Shown here piece by piece: positions 16,119-24,900 of a stretch of DNA of 64,000 bases. The stretch comes from Sva-07 sp963793335 (GTDB lineage: Bacteria; Actinomycetota; Acidimicrobiia; Acidimicrobiales; Ilumatobacteraceae). The notes below the pieces were generated by a model. The model had not been told where the DNA came from, ran no database searches, and saw nothing but the letters and a program-made list of their open reading frames with translations. The translations under genes were made by a program, and so were the position numbers. The DNA lies in contig CAWBZS010000010.1 of the NCBI GenBank assembly GCA_963793335.1, positions 122,233 through 186,232 of the forward strand, given 5' to 3'. Numbering within the stretch: position 1 is the stretch's first letter; the number at the start of each line of letters is the position of its first letter.

Positions 16119-18807
16119 ATGGAACTCGCACGGCTCGAGTACCTCTGTGGCGACGGCGCCGCAGACGTGCTCGACGAGTACGACCTCGCCGACGAATCCG
16201 GACGCATGCAGTTCGTGGAGGACTTCCTCGCGCTGCCGAACGACGCCCGCGAACTCGGTGGACGCATGGCGCTGCGAACCATCGCGGTGAACCAGATTCT
16301 CGACGATGATCCACCCGAGACCTGGCAGACCGTCGAGCGGTTGCGTGACCTCGGCCTCGATCGCGAGCAGGTGCTGTCGCAGCTCTCGATGGTGATCGCC
16401 GAGCAGGTCAAGCGGTCGCTCGACGAGGCCGCCGCATTCGACCGCGACGAGTACGTGTCGCAGTTGTACGACCTGCCGTTGCCCACCTCCGCCGACATCG
16501 CGCAACGGCTCATCGACGTGGCCCGCTCCACGCCGGGCATCGCCGCCGGCGATCACGTCGACGAGGTCGTGGCCGCCATCGCGCCGGCCAACGAGGACGT
16601 GGTGTCGTCGCTCGTCGACAAGGTGCTGGAGACCATGATCGACGGGCCGTTGCACTGGCTGCCCGACGACCTCACGATGGTGGTGCCCGACCTCGTCGAT
16701 GGTCGTGTGTTCACTCATCGCTTCAACGAGGTCGAAGCCGAACTCCAGGTGCTCAGTGCCGGGTTCGACCTGGGCGCGTTCTCGCGGTTCGACACGATCC
16801 GCCTGCCCGATGGCACCGTCGTCGAGCAGTTCTCGGTCGAGCACGGCCATCTCGGTTGGCGCGGCGACGACGGTTGGCTCGCCGCGTTCGAACCCGGCGA
16901 CCTCCTCGCCATCTCGGCCGCGATCGACACCTTCGACGTCGCAGCGCCCGGCACGATCGAGGCCACGCTCACCATCGAGGTCCTCGACGCCGAGCCCGTC
17001 GCCGACGATGGGACGCTCGCCGCCGTGCGCGCCGCGTACGACGCCGAAGTCGCCGAGCCCGGCCTACCGGTGACCGGCGACCATCTCGCATTCTGGCTGC
17101 TGTTCCATCACCCCGAACTCGTCGGCGGTGCCCCGCTGCCCACGTTGAGCGATCTGTGCGCTGGTGCCGGCCTCGAACAGCAAGGCGGCTTCGTGGCCCA
17201 CGACGCAGCAACCTGGCGTCGCGCCCTGTCGCATCGTCGCTTCCACCGCGTGATGGACATGGTGCCCGAACGCGAGTGGCGGCTCACGCTCGGTCGGGCG
17301 GTGGAGACACTCGACGACCCCGACGCCGCCGTCGACGACGTGCGTGCGGTGTTGGCCGACTGCGCGGCACCCGAAGCACTCGACGTCCTCGCCGACGTGC
17401 TGATCCCCCACGGCCTCGAACTCGCCGACGAGTTCAACCGCGACGTCGCCGAGTCGCCCGGACGTCTGTTCGACCTCGTCAACCGTGCCGTCGCCGTCGC
17501 CCGGCGCCCCCGCGAGACCGCCACCGCCGAGTACCTGGCGTGCGTGCTCTACGAGCGCTGCGGCGCCGCCGAGATCGCGGAGCAGCACCTCAAACGCGCC
17601 GTCGACGCCCAACCGCGACTGGGGACTGTCGTCGAACGGATGGGGTGGTACCGGTTCGATCGCGGCGATGCCCGCGGCGCGATGCGCTGGTGGCGTGAAC
17701 TGTCCGAGGTCCCCGATGCCGCGTCGACGATCCTGCAGGTCGCCGCCCCGAAGTCCGACGGACGCAAGCTCGGCCGCAACGACCCGTGCTGGTGCGGATC
17801 GGGCCGCAAGTTCAAGCAGTGCCATCAGAACGCCAGCGATCTGCCGGCGCTCCCCGATCGGGTCGCTTGGCTGTGCCGCAAGGCGTCGGTGTGGTTGGAA
17901 CACTCAGCGGGTGACGTGCGCGACATCGTCACCCAGATGTCGATGGCGCGCGCCACCGGCGACCCGGACGGTGAACTGGGTGATCTCGATCACCTGGGGG
18001 AGTTCGAACTCGGCGAGCTGTTCCGGGAGGTGTTCGACGACCCGATCGTGTTCGACACCGCCCTGCACGAGGGTCACCTGTTCTCGAGCTTTCTCCACGA
18101 GCGTGGTTCGTTGCTCCCCGACGACGAGCAACTGCTCGCGGCGTCTTGGCTGACCGTCGAGCGCAGCGTGCACGAGGTCGTCGCCGTGGACGTGGGTGTG
18201 GGCTTGACGATGCGCGACCTGGCCAGCGGCGAGGTCGCCGAGGTGCGCGAGCGCACCCTCAGTCGGGATGCCTCCGTCGGCGAGCGCTACTGCGCCCGGG
18301 TGGTGCCCGACGGCCAGTCGAATCAGATGATCGGGTCGGTCTTCCCGGTGCGCACCGGCCACGAACGGGCCGTGCTCGACCTCTGCGCCGAGCGAGACGG
18401 CGCCGAGCTGTGCGCCTGGGTCGCAGTGCTGCACCGTCCGGCACACATCACCCACACCCCCGGACTGATCGATGAACTGTTCGACCGGGACGCCATCGAG
18501 GCCGTCGCTCGCCGATCCCGCCCTTGACGACGACGAGGCGATCACGCTGCTGCACCGCGAGATGCAGCGCCAGACCCAGACGCGCTGGCTCGACGAGCAC
18601 GTCCCCGCCCTCGGCGGGCTGACCCCGCGCGACGCCGCTGTCGACCCCACCCACCGCGAACAGCTCGAACGGCTGCTCGACGAGTTCGACGCCAGCGACC
18701 GGCGAATGTCCCAGCTCGCCGAATCGTCTGATGCTGATTCCGATGCCGTGTCGGGTCTGATCAGCTTCGACGTCGCGGCACTTCGTCGCGAGCTCGGGCT
18801 CGACTGA
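16119..18807 (+). CDS. SEC-C motif protein, frameshifted near its C-terminus as read
   Basis: The first frame gives 802 residues ending at 18527. It is acidic, largely helical and TPR-like (YLACVLYERCGAAEIAEQHL), with the zinc-binding SEC-C signature GRNDPCWCGSGRKFKQCH near residue 560. A different frame then continues through DPALDDDEAITLLHREM and VPALGGLTPRDAA to 18807, the usual tail of these long actinobacterial SEC-C proteins. Removing one base near 18505 joins them (895 residues). The function of the family is unknown; SEC-C is a zinc-knuckle found in SecA and in stand-alone proteins. It is transcribed against and between the two halves of the Tad locus. Confidence 0.72.
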
Positions 18808-18908
18808 CGACGACCCGAGCGAGTCGTCGGCCAACGCGACGCTCGCCACGATGCTGCATCAGCCACGCAGGTTGACGAGAACCGGACCGAGTCTTGGTCG
18901 GTTGATGG

Positions 18909-19673
18909 TCACCTTGGTGTGCGTTGCAGAAGCACGCCGTCGACGATGCCGGCGGCGGCAGCGGCCGTCGTCATGAGGGGGAGGCGTCGGAGGCGTTTGG
19001 CCGACACGCCGCTGCGGCCGGCGATCGTGACCGCAGCCAACGGGTCGTCGGCGATCACAACCGTGCACTCGATCGCATCGGGAACCGAACGTGCGACGAA
19101 TTCGCCGACCTCGTCGGTGTCGAACGGGCTGGTGCCGATCACCGCCAGCACGAGCGCCGCCGGGAATTGCGCGAATTCCTCGACGGTTTCGATCAAACGC
19201 TCGATCCGAACCGACGCCGCCGCTGCGGAAGCTGCTGCTTGGCGGTGAGTGATGACCACTGCGTCGGCTGACCGTGCCACCGGCGACACCGGGCGACCCG
19301 CGAAGTGTTCGCCGGCGTCCGCGATCACCGTCCACGAACTTGCCCCGATCGCCGGCAACACGGCGAGCGACGCCTCCTCCACCGCCCGGTTGGCCGCCCG
19401 GGCGCGCACAGCATTGGAGATGAAGCGCACCCCTGATGCACTTCGGTGCGTCATGGCGTCCACCGTGTCCATCACGTCGCGCTGTCCTGTGGATGATCCG
19501 ACCGTGGCGACGATGGTGGCGAGCGTGGGCTGCGTCGGCGTGTCGAGCCAGCCCGACAGTGATCCCCCGGCCCGATCCGCTTCGAGCACGACTGCGCCAT
19601 CAACCGGCCAGCCGACGGACAGCGCCACGGCAGTCGTGGTGGTCGCATCGCCGACCACGGCGATGATCGTCAC
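18909..19673 (-). CDS. CpaE/MinD-like protein of the Tad locus lacking a normal Walker A
   Basis: 254 residues with a ParA/MinD-like outline. TIIAVVGDATTTTAVALSV replaces the usual KGGxGKT loop, ADRAGGSLSGWLD resembles the switch I region (DxDxxGGSL), and FPAALVLAVIGTSPFD resembles the later strand. The P-loop lysine and glycines are missing, so ATP binding is doubtful. It is coupled to the SAF/CpaB-like gene by four overlapping bases. In Tad systems the CpaE protein positions the pilus machine; this copy may have kept only the scaffold role. Confidence 0.65.
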   Translation of the reverse strand: MTIIAVVGDATTTTAVALSVGWPVDGAVVLEADRAGGSLSGWLDTPTQPTLATIVATVGSSTGQRDVMDTVDAMTHRSASGVRFISNAVRARAANRAVEEASLAVLPAIGASSWTVIADAGEHFAGRPVSPVARSADAVVITHRQAAASAAAASVRIERLIETVEEFAQFPAALVLAVIGTSPFDTDEVGEFVARSVPDAIECTVVIADDPLAAVTIAGRSGVSAKRLRRLPLMTTAAAAAGIVDGVLLQRTPR

Positions 19674-20344
19674 GGCTCGCCGTCGCCGGTCGGGTCGTCT
19701 GTTGTCGGCTCGTCGCTGGGCTGGACGAGCACCACTCGCACGTTGTCCGCCGCAGCCACTCGGGCGGCATCGTCGGCGGCGACTTCCACTGAGAGCGAGA
19801 GCTGGCCCAGCGCCGACGAGGTCTCGCTGGGCAGGCCCACGACGCGGCCGTCGATCGACGACGGCGACGCGGCCTCGCCGCTCGGGACGGCAGCGCGATC
19901 GGCGGGGATCACGAGCATCACCGGGGCCCGCTCGCGCAGCCCGATCGGGAGCGAGCCGTCGGTGACCTGAATCGCGACCACCGAATTGCCGGCACCGATG
20001 AGCGGCTCGGACTGCAGTGCCTCGCCGGTGACGAGCGCTCCCGACACGAGCCGCACCTTGGCGTACGAACCGATCAGCGAGTCGAGGCGGTCCCCGCTCA
20101 CGACATTGACGGTCGAGTCGGCGTCGACGTCAACGGTTCGCAGCATGTCGCCGGTGATCTGCGACCCGGCGGGAACATCGCGCACCACTTGCACGACCGG
20201 TTCCGCGTCGTCGAGTCCGCTGTAGACCAGCACGTTGCCGCCGATCGCGATTGCGGCGAGCGCTACACCCGCCGCAATGCGGTTCCGGCGGCGAGCCGTG
20301 GGTTGAAACCCACGCCGGGTCGATGCGGTCGTCGGCTCGCTCAT
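19670..20344 (-). CDS. SAF-domain CpaB-like pilus assembly protein
   Basis: 224 residues: a basic cytoplasmic tail, one membrane helix (IAAGVALAAIAIGGNVLVYSG), then the SAF domain starting VVRDVPAGSQITGDMLRTVDVD and LIGSYAKVRLVSGALV. The order is that of CpaB/RcpC, which assist Flp pilus assembly outside the membrane. The Ser/Asp/Glu-rich tail is probably disordered. Start and previous stop share one base. Confidence 0.8.
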   Translation of the reverse strand: MSEPTTASTRRGFQPTARRRNRIAAGVALAAIAIGGNVLVYSGLDDAEPVVQVVRDVPAGSQITGDMLRTVDVDADSTVNVVSGDRLDSLIGSYAKVRLVSGALVTGEALQSEPLIGAGNSVVAIQVTDGSLPIGLRERAPVMLVIPADRAAVPSGEAASPSSIDGRVVGLPSETSSALGQLSLSVEVAADDAARVAAADNVRVVLVQPSDEPTTDDPTGDGEP

Positions 20345-20940
20345 CAGCGTGCACCCGCCTCGAACAATTGCGACACGATCGGCTCAGCGCCGAGCAACGA
20401 GACCAGCGTCCCGACGATCAGGAACGGTCCGAATGCGATCGTCCGGCGCTGGGTCGCGACACCGAACGTCGCCCCGAGCAGGCCTGCAAGCGTCAGCGCC
20501 ACCAGCGTGAGGCGCCAATCGACCGTGCCGAGTGCAGCACCCGACACGATCGACAGCTTGACGTCACCGAAGCCCATGGCTGCAGGAGACACGAGGTGCA
20601 GCAGAGCGATCGGAGCGCACATCACGACGGCGCCGATGGCCACCGCACCGACGTCGATCGAACCGCCGAGCGCCACGGTCACCGGGATGGTGACCACGAG
20701 TCCGACGAGTGCGGCCGCCAGCCAGATGTCCGGCAGTCGGTGCTCGTGGGCGTCGACGATGCCGGCGGGCACGAGCAGCGCAAGTGCAACTGCGGCAGCG
20801 AAGGGCACCACGCCGGCAAGCGTCGCGACCGCCAGGGCCACGAAGATGCCGGCGCTGATCGCGTGGGTTCCGTCGACGGTGCGACGTCCAGGCTCGTCGA
20901 CGCGGTCGGCCGATGACGATGTCGCTGACCGATCGGGCAT
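20344..20940 (-). CDS. Prepilin peptidase (A24 family, CpaA-like), second copy
   Basis: 198 residues with about six membrane helices. Catalytic aspartates are in GIVDAHEHRLPD and in AMGFGDVKL (GxGD motif). It heads the prepilin peptidase-CpaB-CpaE group and is therefore the likely processing enzyme for the Flp-like and TadE-like proteins. It is clearly related to, but not a copy of, the enzyme at 6.3-6.8 kb (compare IAFGPFL in both). Confidence 0.88.
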   Translation of the reverse strand: MPDRSATSSSADRVDEPGRRTVDGTHAISAGIFVALAVATLAGVVPFAAAVALALLVPAGIVDAHEHRLPDIWLAAALVGLVVTIPVTVALGGSIDVGAVAIGAVVMCAPIALLHLVSPAAMGFGDVKLSIVSGAALGTVDWRLTLVALTLAGLLGATFGVATQRRTIAFGPFLIVGTLVSLLGAEPIVSQLFEAGAR

Positions 20941-21001
20941 CAGTCGAACCCCCAACTGTGTCTCCTCCTCGCAAGCGTCGCTTCCCCAAGCGCGTGGCAC
21001 G

Positions 21002-21007
21002 ACAGTA
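21002..21007 (-). promoter_or_regulatory. Candidate -10 box of the prepilin peptidase operon
   Basis: The minus strand reads GCGCGCCGACTACTGTCG, where TACTGT would be the -10 element about 60 bases before the start codon. The GCCGACTAYTGT core is shared with the promoter region of the cpaF operon, suggesting common control of the two Tad groups. Confidence 0.4.
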
Positions 21008-21125
21008 GTCGGCGCGCAATGCGTCGCCGACCGGTGGATCGTCGAGGTGTGCTCATGCCACCACTCAGTGGGCGCTGCGGCCTCGACATGGGAATGGCCG
21101 GATCGCGCGCCGCCACCCGTCACCC

Positions 21126-21174
21126 GTTCTCGTGAACTCGTGTCGGAACTATTCCGACACGAGTTCACGAGAAC
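21126..21174 (-). terminator. Long perfect hairpin after DUF2017/clpS
   Basis: Two 23-base arms (21126-21148 and 21152-21174) are exact reverse complements separated by three bases. They begin 16 bases past the DUF2017 stop codon on the minus strand. No run of T follows, so it could act as a terminator without U-tract or as a 3' stabiliser. Confidence 0.6.
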
Positions 21175-21189
21175 CGGAGAGCTGAGCGG

Positions 21190-21675
21190 TCAGCCGGGGG
21201 AGAGCGAGCGCACGGTCCACTCGAGCAGCCAGCTGAGGAAGTCGTACAGGTGATGCTCGGGGGAGTCCGCTGCTTCGGCGTCGTCGGCCGATTCGTCGTC
21301 GGTGATGCCGAGCATCGTGCCCAGCACCAGTCGTACCGCATTGATCGACTGCATGAACGCAATGGTCTGACCCTCGTCGAGCAGTTCGCGGGGATCTGCC
21401 CGCAGCACTGCCGTCACCGACTCGATCGCCGAGAGGCGGCTCGCCACCAGCTCCTCGCGCATCAGTCGCTGATACTCCGCTTCCTTCTCCTCGTCGTCGA
21501 GATAGGCAGCTGGGAAGAGGCGACGAATCAGATCGTTGTCGTCCGGACCGGTCATCAGCGCTTCGAGCTCAGCCATCAGTCGCACGAGCAGATTGCGTTC
21601 GTCGGCGTCGAGGCCGATGCGCCATCCGCCAGCGACCTTCTGAACAGGCGGGACGAACTTACGACGTAGGGCCAT
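21190..21675 (-). CDS. DUF2017 family protein, partner gene of clpS
   Basis: 161 residues from ATG 21675. It is acidic and helical, with RKFVPPVQKVAGGWRIGLDADE at the start and AFMQSINAVRLVLGTMLGI further on, both typical of actinobacterial DUF2017 proteins. It has no signal peptide. The start overlaps the end of clpS by 17 bases. The family is usually encoded beside clpS, which suggests a link to ClpS-dependent N-degron proteolysis, but its activity is unknown. Confidence 0.82.
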   Translation of the reverse strand: MALRRKFVPPVQKVAGGWRIGLDADERNLLVRLMAELEALMTGPDDNDLIRRLFPAAYLDDEEKEAEYQRLMREELVASRLSAIESVTAVLRADPRELLDEGQTIAFMQSINAVRLVLGTMLGITDDESADDAEAADSPEHHLYDFLSWLLEWTVRSLSPG

Positions 21676-21970
21676 CGTGTTCCATCGTGGCCCACAGGCT
21701 GTGCTCGTGGAGACGGAACACGTGCATCTCGGCTTCCTCGCGCCCGCACGATGCAACGACGGCTCGGCCCTTCTCGTGCACGTCGAGCATCAGTTCGGTG
21801 GCCTTCTCGAGCGAGAACCCGAACAGCTTCTGGAACACATACGTGACGTAGCTCATCAGGTTCACCGGGTCGTTCCAGACCAACACCACCCACGGACGGT
21901 CGACGGACACCGCATCGTCGAGGTCCGGCTCCATCACCTCGGTTGGTTCCAACGTGGTCGGCACGCCCAC
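21659..21970 (-). CDS. clpS: ATP-dependent Clp protease adaptor ClpS
   Basis: 103 residues. The core WVVLVWNDPVNLMSYVTYVFQKLFG and MLDVHEKGRAVVASCGREEAE is the ClpS signature, including the N-degron pocket and the ClpA/ClpC contact surface. It delivers N-end-rule substrates to Clp protease. The start is taken as GTG 21970, which gives a short N-terminal extension normal for the family. Confidence 0.95.
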   Translation of the reverse strand: MGVPTTLEPTEVMEPDLDDAVSVDRPWVVLVWNDPVNLMSYVTYVFQKLFGFSLEKATELMLDVHEKGRAVVASCGREEAEMHVFRLHEHSLWATMEHDGPTS

Positions 21971-21981
21971 CAGTCTGCCGT

Positions 21982-22072
21982 GGTTCCCGGAGACCCGGGC
22001 TCGCGGACTTGGTTCCCGAGACCCGGGCTCGCGGAACCTTGGTGGTTCCCGGAGACCCGGGCTCGGGGAACC
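21982..22072. repeat. Three palindromic REP-like units between clpS and ctaB
   Basis: Three near-identical units of about 27-29 bases begin at 21982, 22011 and 22044. Each runs GGTTCCC(G)GAGACCCGGG and continues CTCGCGGAACC or CTCGGGGAACC, so each can form its own hairpin. Two more copies in opposite orientation lie at 31872-31930, after the cox operon. They sit upstream of both divergent genes here, so they are not simply terminators. Confidence 0.7.
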
Positions 22073-22123
22073 TTGCGCCGGCGTTGGCCCTCGGACGATG
22101 GCCGCCGGTACGATGCGTTGGTC

Positions 22124-23071
22124 ATGTCAGTCGGCAGTCGCCCCCTCGTTCCCTCCCGGCTGGCCCCAGGTGGAGTCGCCCACGGCAGTCGCCGTACGCC
22201 GACCACTGTGGTCGGCGCCTACATCGCACTCACCAAACCGCGCATCATCGAACTGCTGTTGATCACCACGGTGCCCACCATGGTGCTCGCCGAAGGCGGC
22301 TGGCCGCCGTGGTCGCTGGTGGCGATCACGCTGCTCGGTGGCACGCTCGCCGCCGGCAGCGCCAACGCCATCAACATGTATGTCGATCGCGACATCGACG
22401 CCCTGATGGCGCGCACCCAGGATCGCCCGCTGGTCACCGGCGTGATCGAGCCCCGCAACGCACTGATCTTCGCGCTCACCCTGCAGGTACTGGCCTTCGC
22501 TGTGCTGTGGGCGGGCGCCAACCTGCTGTCAGCGGTACTGGCGTTCAGCGCAGCCGCGTTCTACGTCGGGGTCTACACCCTGTGGCTCAAGCGCACCAGC
22601 CGCCAGAACATCGTGATCGGCGGTGCCGCCGGTGCAGTTCCCGTCCTCGTTGGATGGGCCGCCGTGCAGGATTCGCTGGGTTGGGCGCCCGTGGTGCTGT
22701 TCATCGCCATGTTCCTGTGGACTCCACCGCACTTCTGGGCGTTGGCGGTCAAGTACTCGGACGACTACAGCGCCGCCGACGTGCCGATGTTGCCCAGCGT
22801 GGCACCGATCGAGAGCGTCGTCCGCCAGATGATCTGGTACACGGTCGCACTGGTCATCACCACCCTGGTGCTGATCCCCGTTGCCGGCCTCGGCTGGATC
22901 TACGGCATCAGCGCCGTCGTCCTCGGCGGGCTCTTCCTCGGCGGCACCGTCGCCCTGCAACGCAACCCGACGTCCACCAACAGCATGCGCCTGTTCGGAT
23001 TCTCGATCACCTACGTCACCGCACTGTTCGGGGCGATGACCCTCGACGTCCTCGTCCGCAACGGCTGGTGA
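22124..23071 (+). CDS. ctaB: Protoheme IX farnesyltransferase CtaB (heme O synthase)
   Basis: 315-residue UbiA-fold membrane prenyltransferase. The first Asp-rich motif is NAINMYVDRDIDALMARTQDRPL (near residues 81-103) and the second is HFWALAVKYSDDYSAADVPMLP. It attaches a farnesyl group to heme b to make heme O for the cytochrome oxidase encoded next. Start ATG 22124 has a TACGAT box nine bases upstream, fitting a leaderless transcript. Confidence 0.95.
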   Translation: MSVGSRPLVPSRLAPGGVAHGSRRTPTTVVGAYIALTKPRIIELLLITTVPTMVLAEGGWPPWSLVAITLLGGTLAAGSANAINMYVDRDIDALMARTQDRPLVTGVIEPRNALIFALTLQVLAFAVLWAGANLLSAVLAFSAAAFYVGVYTLWLKRTSRQNIVIGGAAGAVPVLVGWAAVQDSLGWAPVVLFIAMFLWTPPHFWALAVKYSDDYSAADVPMLPSVAPIESVVRQMIWYTVALVITTLVLIPVAGLGWIYGISAVVLGGLFLGGTVALQRNPTSTNSMRLFGFSITYVTALFGAMTLDVLVRNGW

Positions 23072-23229
23072 GTGAGCCCTTCTCCGAAAGAGTGCACACG
23101 CAGGAGAGTTCGCGAGGATTTCGGGAGCACGCACCTGTTCCCAGTAGTCTCGGCCCGTCCGTGCCATGCCACGTTTCAGAAGTCGCCCGCTGAACCCAGG
23201 GGCTACAGACAAGTGAGCTTCCACCCCGT

Positions 23230-24900
23230 ATGACCACCATCGAATCCAGCCCCGAAGTCGAAGCCCCAGCGGTCGCCCCGAGCGACGATGCGGGCGCCGG
23301 CACACCGTCGTACCCGGCGATCGTCGCGGCATTCATCTCCACCGACCACAAGGTCACCGGCCGGCTGTATCTCGCCGGTGGCGCCCTCGGTCTCGTCACC
23401 TCGGTGGTGATCAGCGTGCTGCTGAGCGTCGAACGCCTCGATGGTGCCGACACCGTGCTCGGCTCCGAGATCCTTCCGCAGCTCATCGACGCCCAGCGCG
23501 TGTCGCTCGTGTTCGCCACGCTGCTACCGCTCATGATGGGCGCCTGTGTGGCCATCGTGCCGATCCAGCTCGGCGCCCGAGCGATCGCGTTCCCCCGCCT
23601 GGCGGCCGCGGGCTTCTGGATGTGGCTCGGCGGAGCGATCCTCACCACGATCGCACTGCTCGAGAACGGTGGCACCCTCGGCGAGAACGCCGATGCAGTG
23701 GCGCTGTTCATCGCCGGCATGGGCCTGATGGCGGTGGGCCTCACCGCCACGGCCGGATCGGTCGCCACCAGCATCCTCACCACCCGGGCACCGGGCATGA
23801 CCATGCGTCGTGTCCCACCGTTCTCGTGGTCGGCGCTGGTGTTCACCCTCGGCGTGGTGCTCGTGATGCCGGTGCTGCTCGGCACGCTGGCCTACCTGTT
23901 CCTCGACCATCGCAACAGCCGCACTGGCTTCGGCGGCAACGAGGGCATCTTCGTCTGGGCCGGTTGGATCTTCACCCAGCCCGTCACGTTCCTGTTCGCC
24001 ATTCCTGCCGTCGGCGCCTTTGCCGAGTTCGCCCCCGTGGTGTTCGGCAAGCGCACTCCGGCTCGCGGCGTGCTGTTCGGTGGGCTCGCCCTCATCGGCG
24101 TTGCGGCACTCGGCGGCGTCACCCAGCAGAACGTGCAGAACCTGCCGTGGTCCGGGAGCGGCCTCGACGTCGACGATCTCGAAACCAAGGTCCGCGACCT
24201 GGTTCCGTTCCTGCTCTTCAACGCACTGCCGATCCTCGGCATCCTGATGGTGCTGCTGGTGGTGCTCCAGACCGCCCGGCCGGCGCCCGGGTCCAAGATC
24301 AACTTCAGCCCGGCGATCGTCTTCGCCTTCTTCGGCTTCGGGATGATCCTCGTCGGCATGCTCGGCAACCTGCTCCACGCCGCCGACGACCTCGCCCTCC
24401 AGGGCACCGTGTTCGAAGAAGCGACGCTCGTCTACATCGTCTACGGCGCAGCCCTTGCAGCGATGGGGGCCGGCGTCCACTGGGCGCCGAAGCTGTGGGG
24501 TGGCCTCATCGGCACGGCGAAGGCCGTACCGCTCGCCCTGCTCGGCGTCACCGGCACCGTGCTGGCGGCCTTCCCGATGTACATCGCCGGTTTCCTCGAC
24601 CAGCCCGCAGGTGTGTTCTACGACGACGACCTCGCACTCTGGAACCTGATCTCGCTGGTCGGCCACGGCCTGATGGCGGTCACGGTGCTCGGCTTCATCG
24701 GGCTGATGCTGATGTCGATGCGCTCGAACGACGCCGTCGGCGACGACCCGTGGGATGGTCAGACGCTCGAATGGACCACCACCTCGCCACCTGACCGCGA
24801 CAACTTCGTCGATGTTCCGGTGGTGCATTCCGCCGAGCCGCTCCTCGACTTGAAGGCCAGCGGTTCCTCGGCAACTTCCAACGATCGGAGCGACGCCTGA
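23230..24900 (+). CDS. COX1-like paralog without heme or copper ligands
   Basis: 556 residues, about twelve membrane helices. Homology to subunit I is clear: VPIQLGARAIAFPRL matches MPLQIGARDVAFPRL of ctaD. Against ctaD, however, each metal ligand is replaced: helix II His by Q89, the CuB His of GHPEVY by Q250 (TQPVTF, with Tyr to F254), the HH pair by Q299-Q300, and the heme His pair of HFH by A398 and L400. It therefore cannot bind heme a, a3 or CuB. It is coupled to the following COX3-like gene and shares the operon with true oxidase genes, so a structural or assembly role is the best inference. TAGTCT at 23145-23150 may be the operon's -10 box. Confidence 0.8.
   Translation: MTTIESSPEVEAPAVAPSDDAGAGTPSYPAIVAAFISTDHKVTGRLYLAGGALGLVTSVVISVLLSVERLDGADTVLGSEILPQLIDAQRVSLVFATLLPLMMGACVAIVPIQLGARAIAFPRLAAAGFWMWLGGAILTTIALLENGGTLGENADAVALFIAGMGLMAVGLTATAGSVATSILTTRAPGMTMRRVPPFSWSALVFTLGVVLVMPVLLGTLAYLFLDHRNSRTGFGGNEGIFVWAGWIFTQPVTFLFAIPAVGAFAEFAPVVFGKRTPARGVLFGGLALIGVAALGGVTQQNVQNLPWSGSGLDVDDLETKVRDLVPFLLFNALPILGILMVLLVVLQTARPAPGSKINFSPAIVFAFFGFGMILVGMLGNLLHAADDLALQGTVFEEATLVYIVYGAALAAMGAGVHWAPKLWGGLIGTAKAVPLALLGVTGTVLAAFPMYIAGFLDQPAGVFYDDDLALWNLISLVGHGLMAVTVLGFIGLMLMSMRSNDAVGDDPWDGQTLEWTTTSPPDRDNFVDVPVVHSAEPLLDLKASGSSATSNDRSDA

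Noticed and set aside
18472..18807. Separate small gene after the SEC-C gene
   Set aside because: Its N-terminal codons are out-of-frame SEC-C sequence and its conserved part is the normal SEC-C protein tail. A one-base insertion explains it better than a new gene.
21982..22072. CRISPR-like array
   Set aside because: Spacers are only 2-5 bases and the units are palindromic. No cas genes are present. REP-like elements fit.
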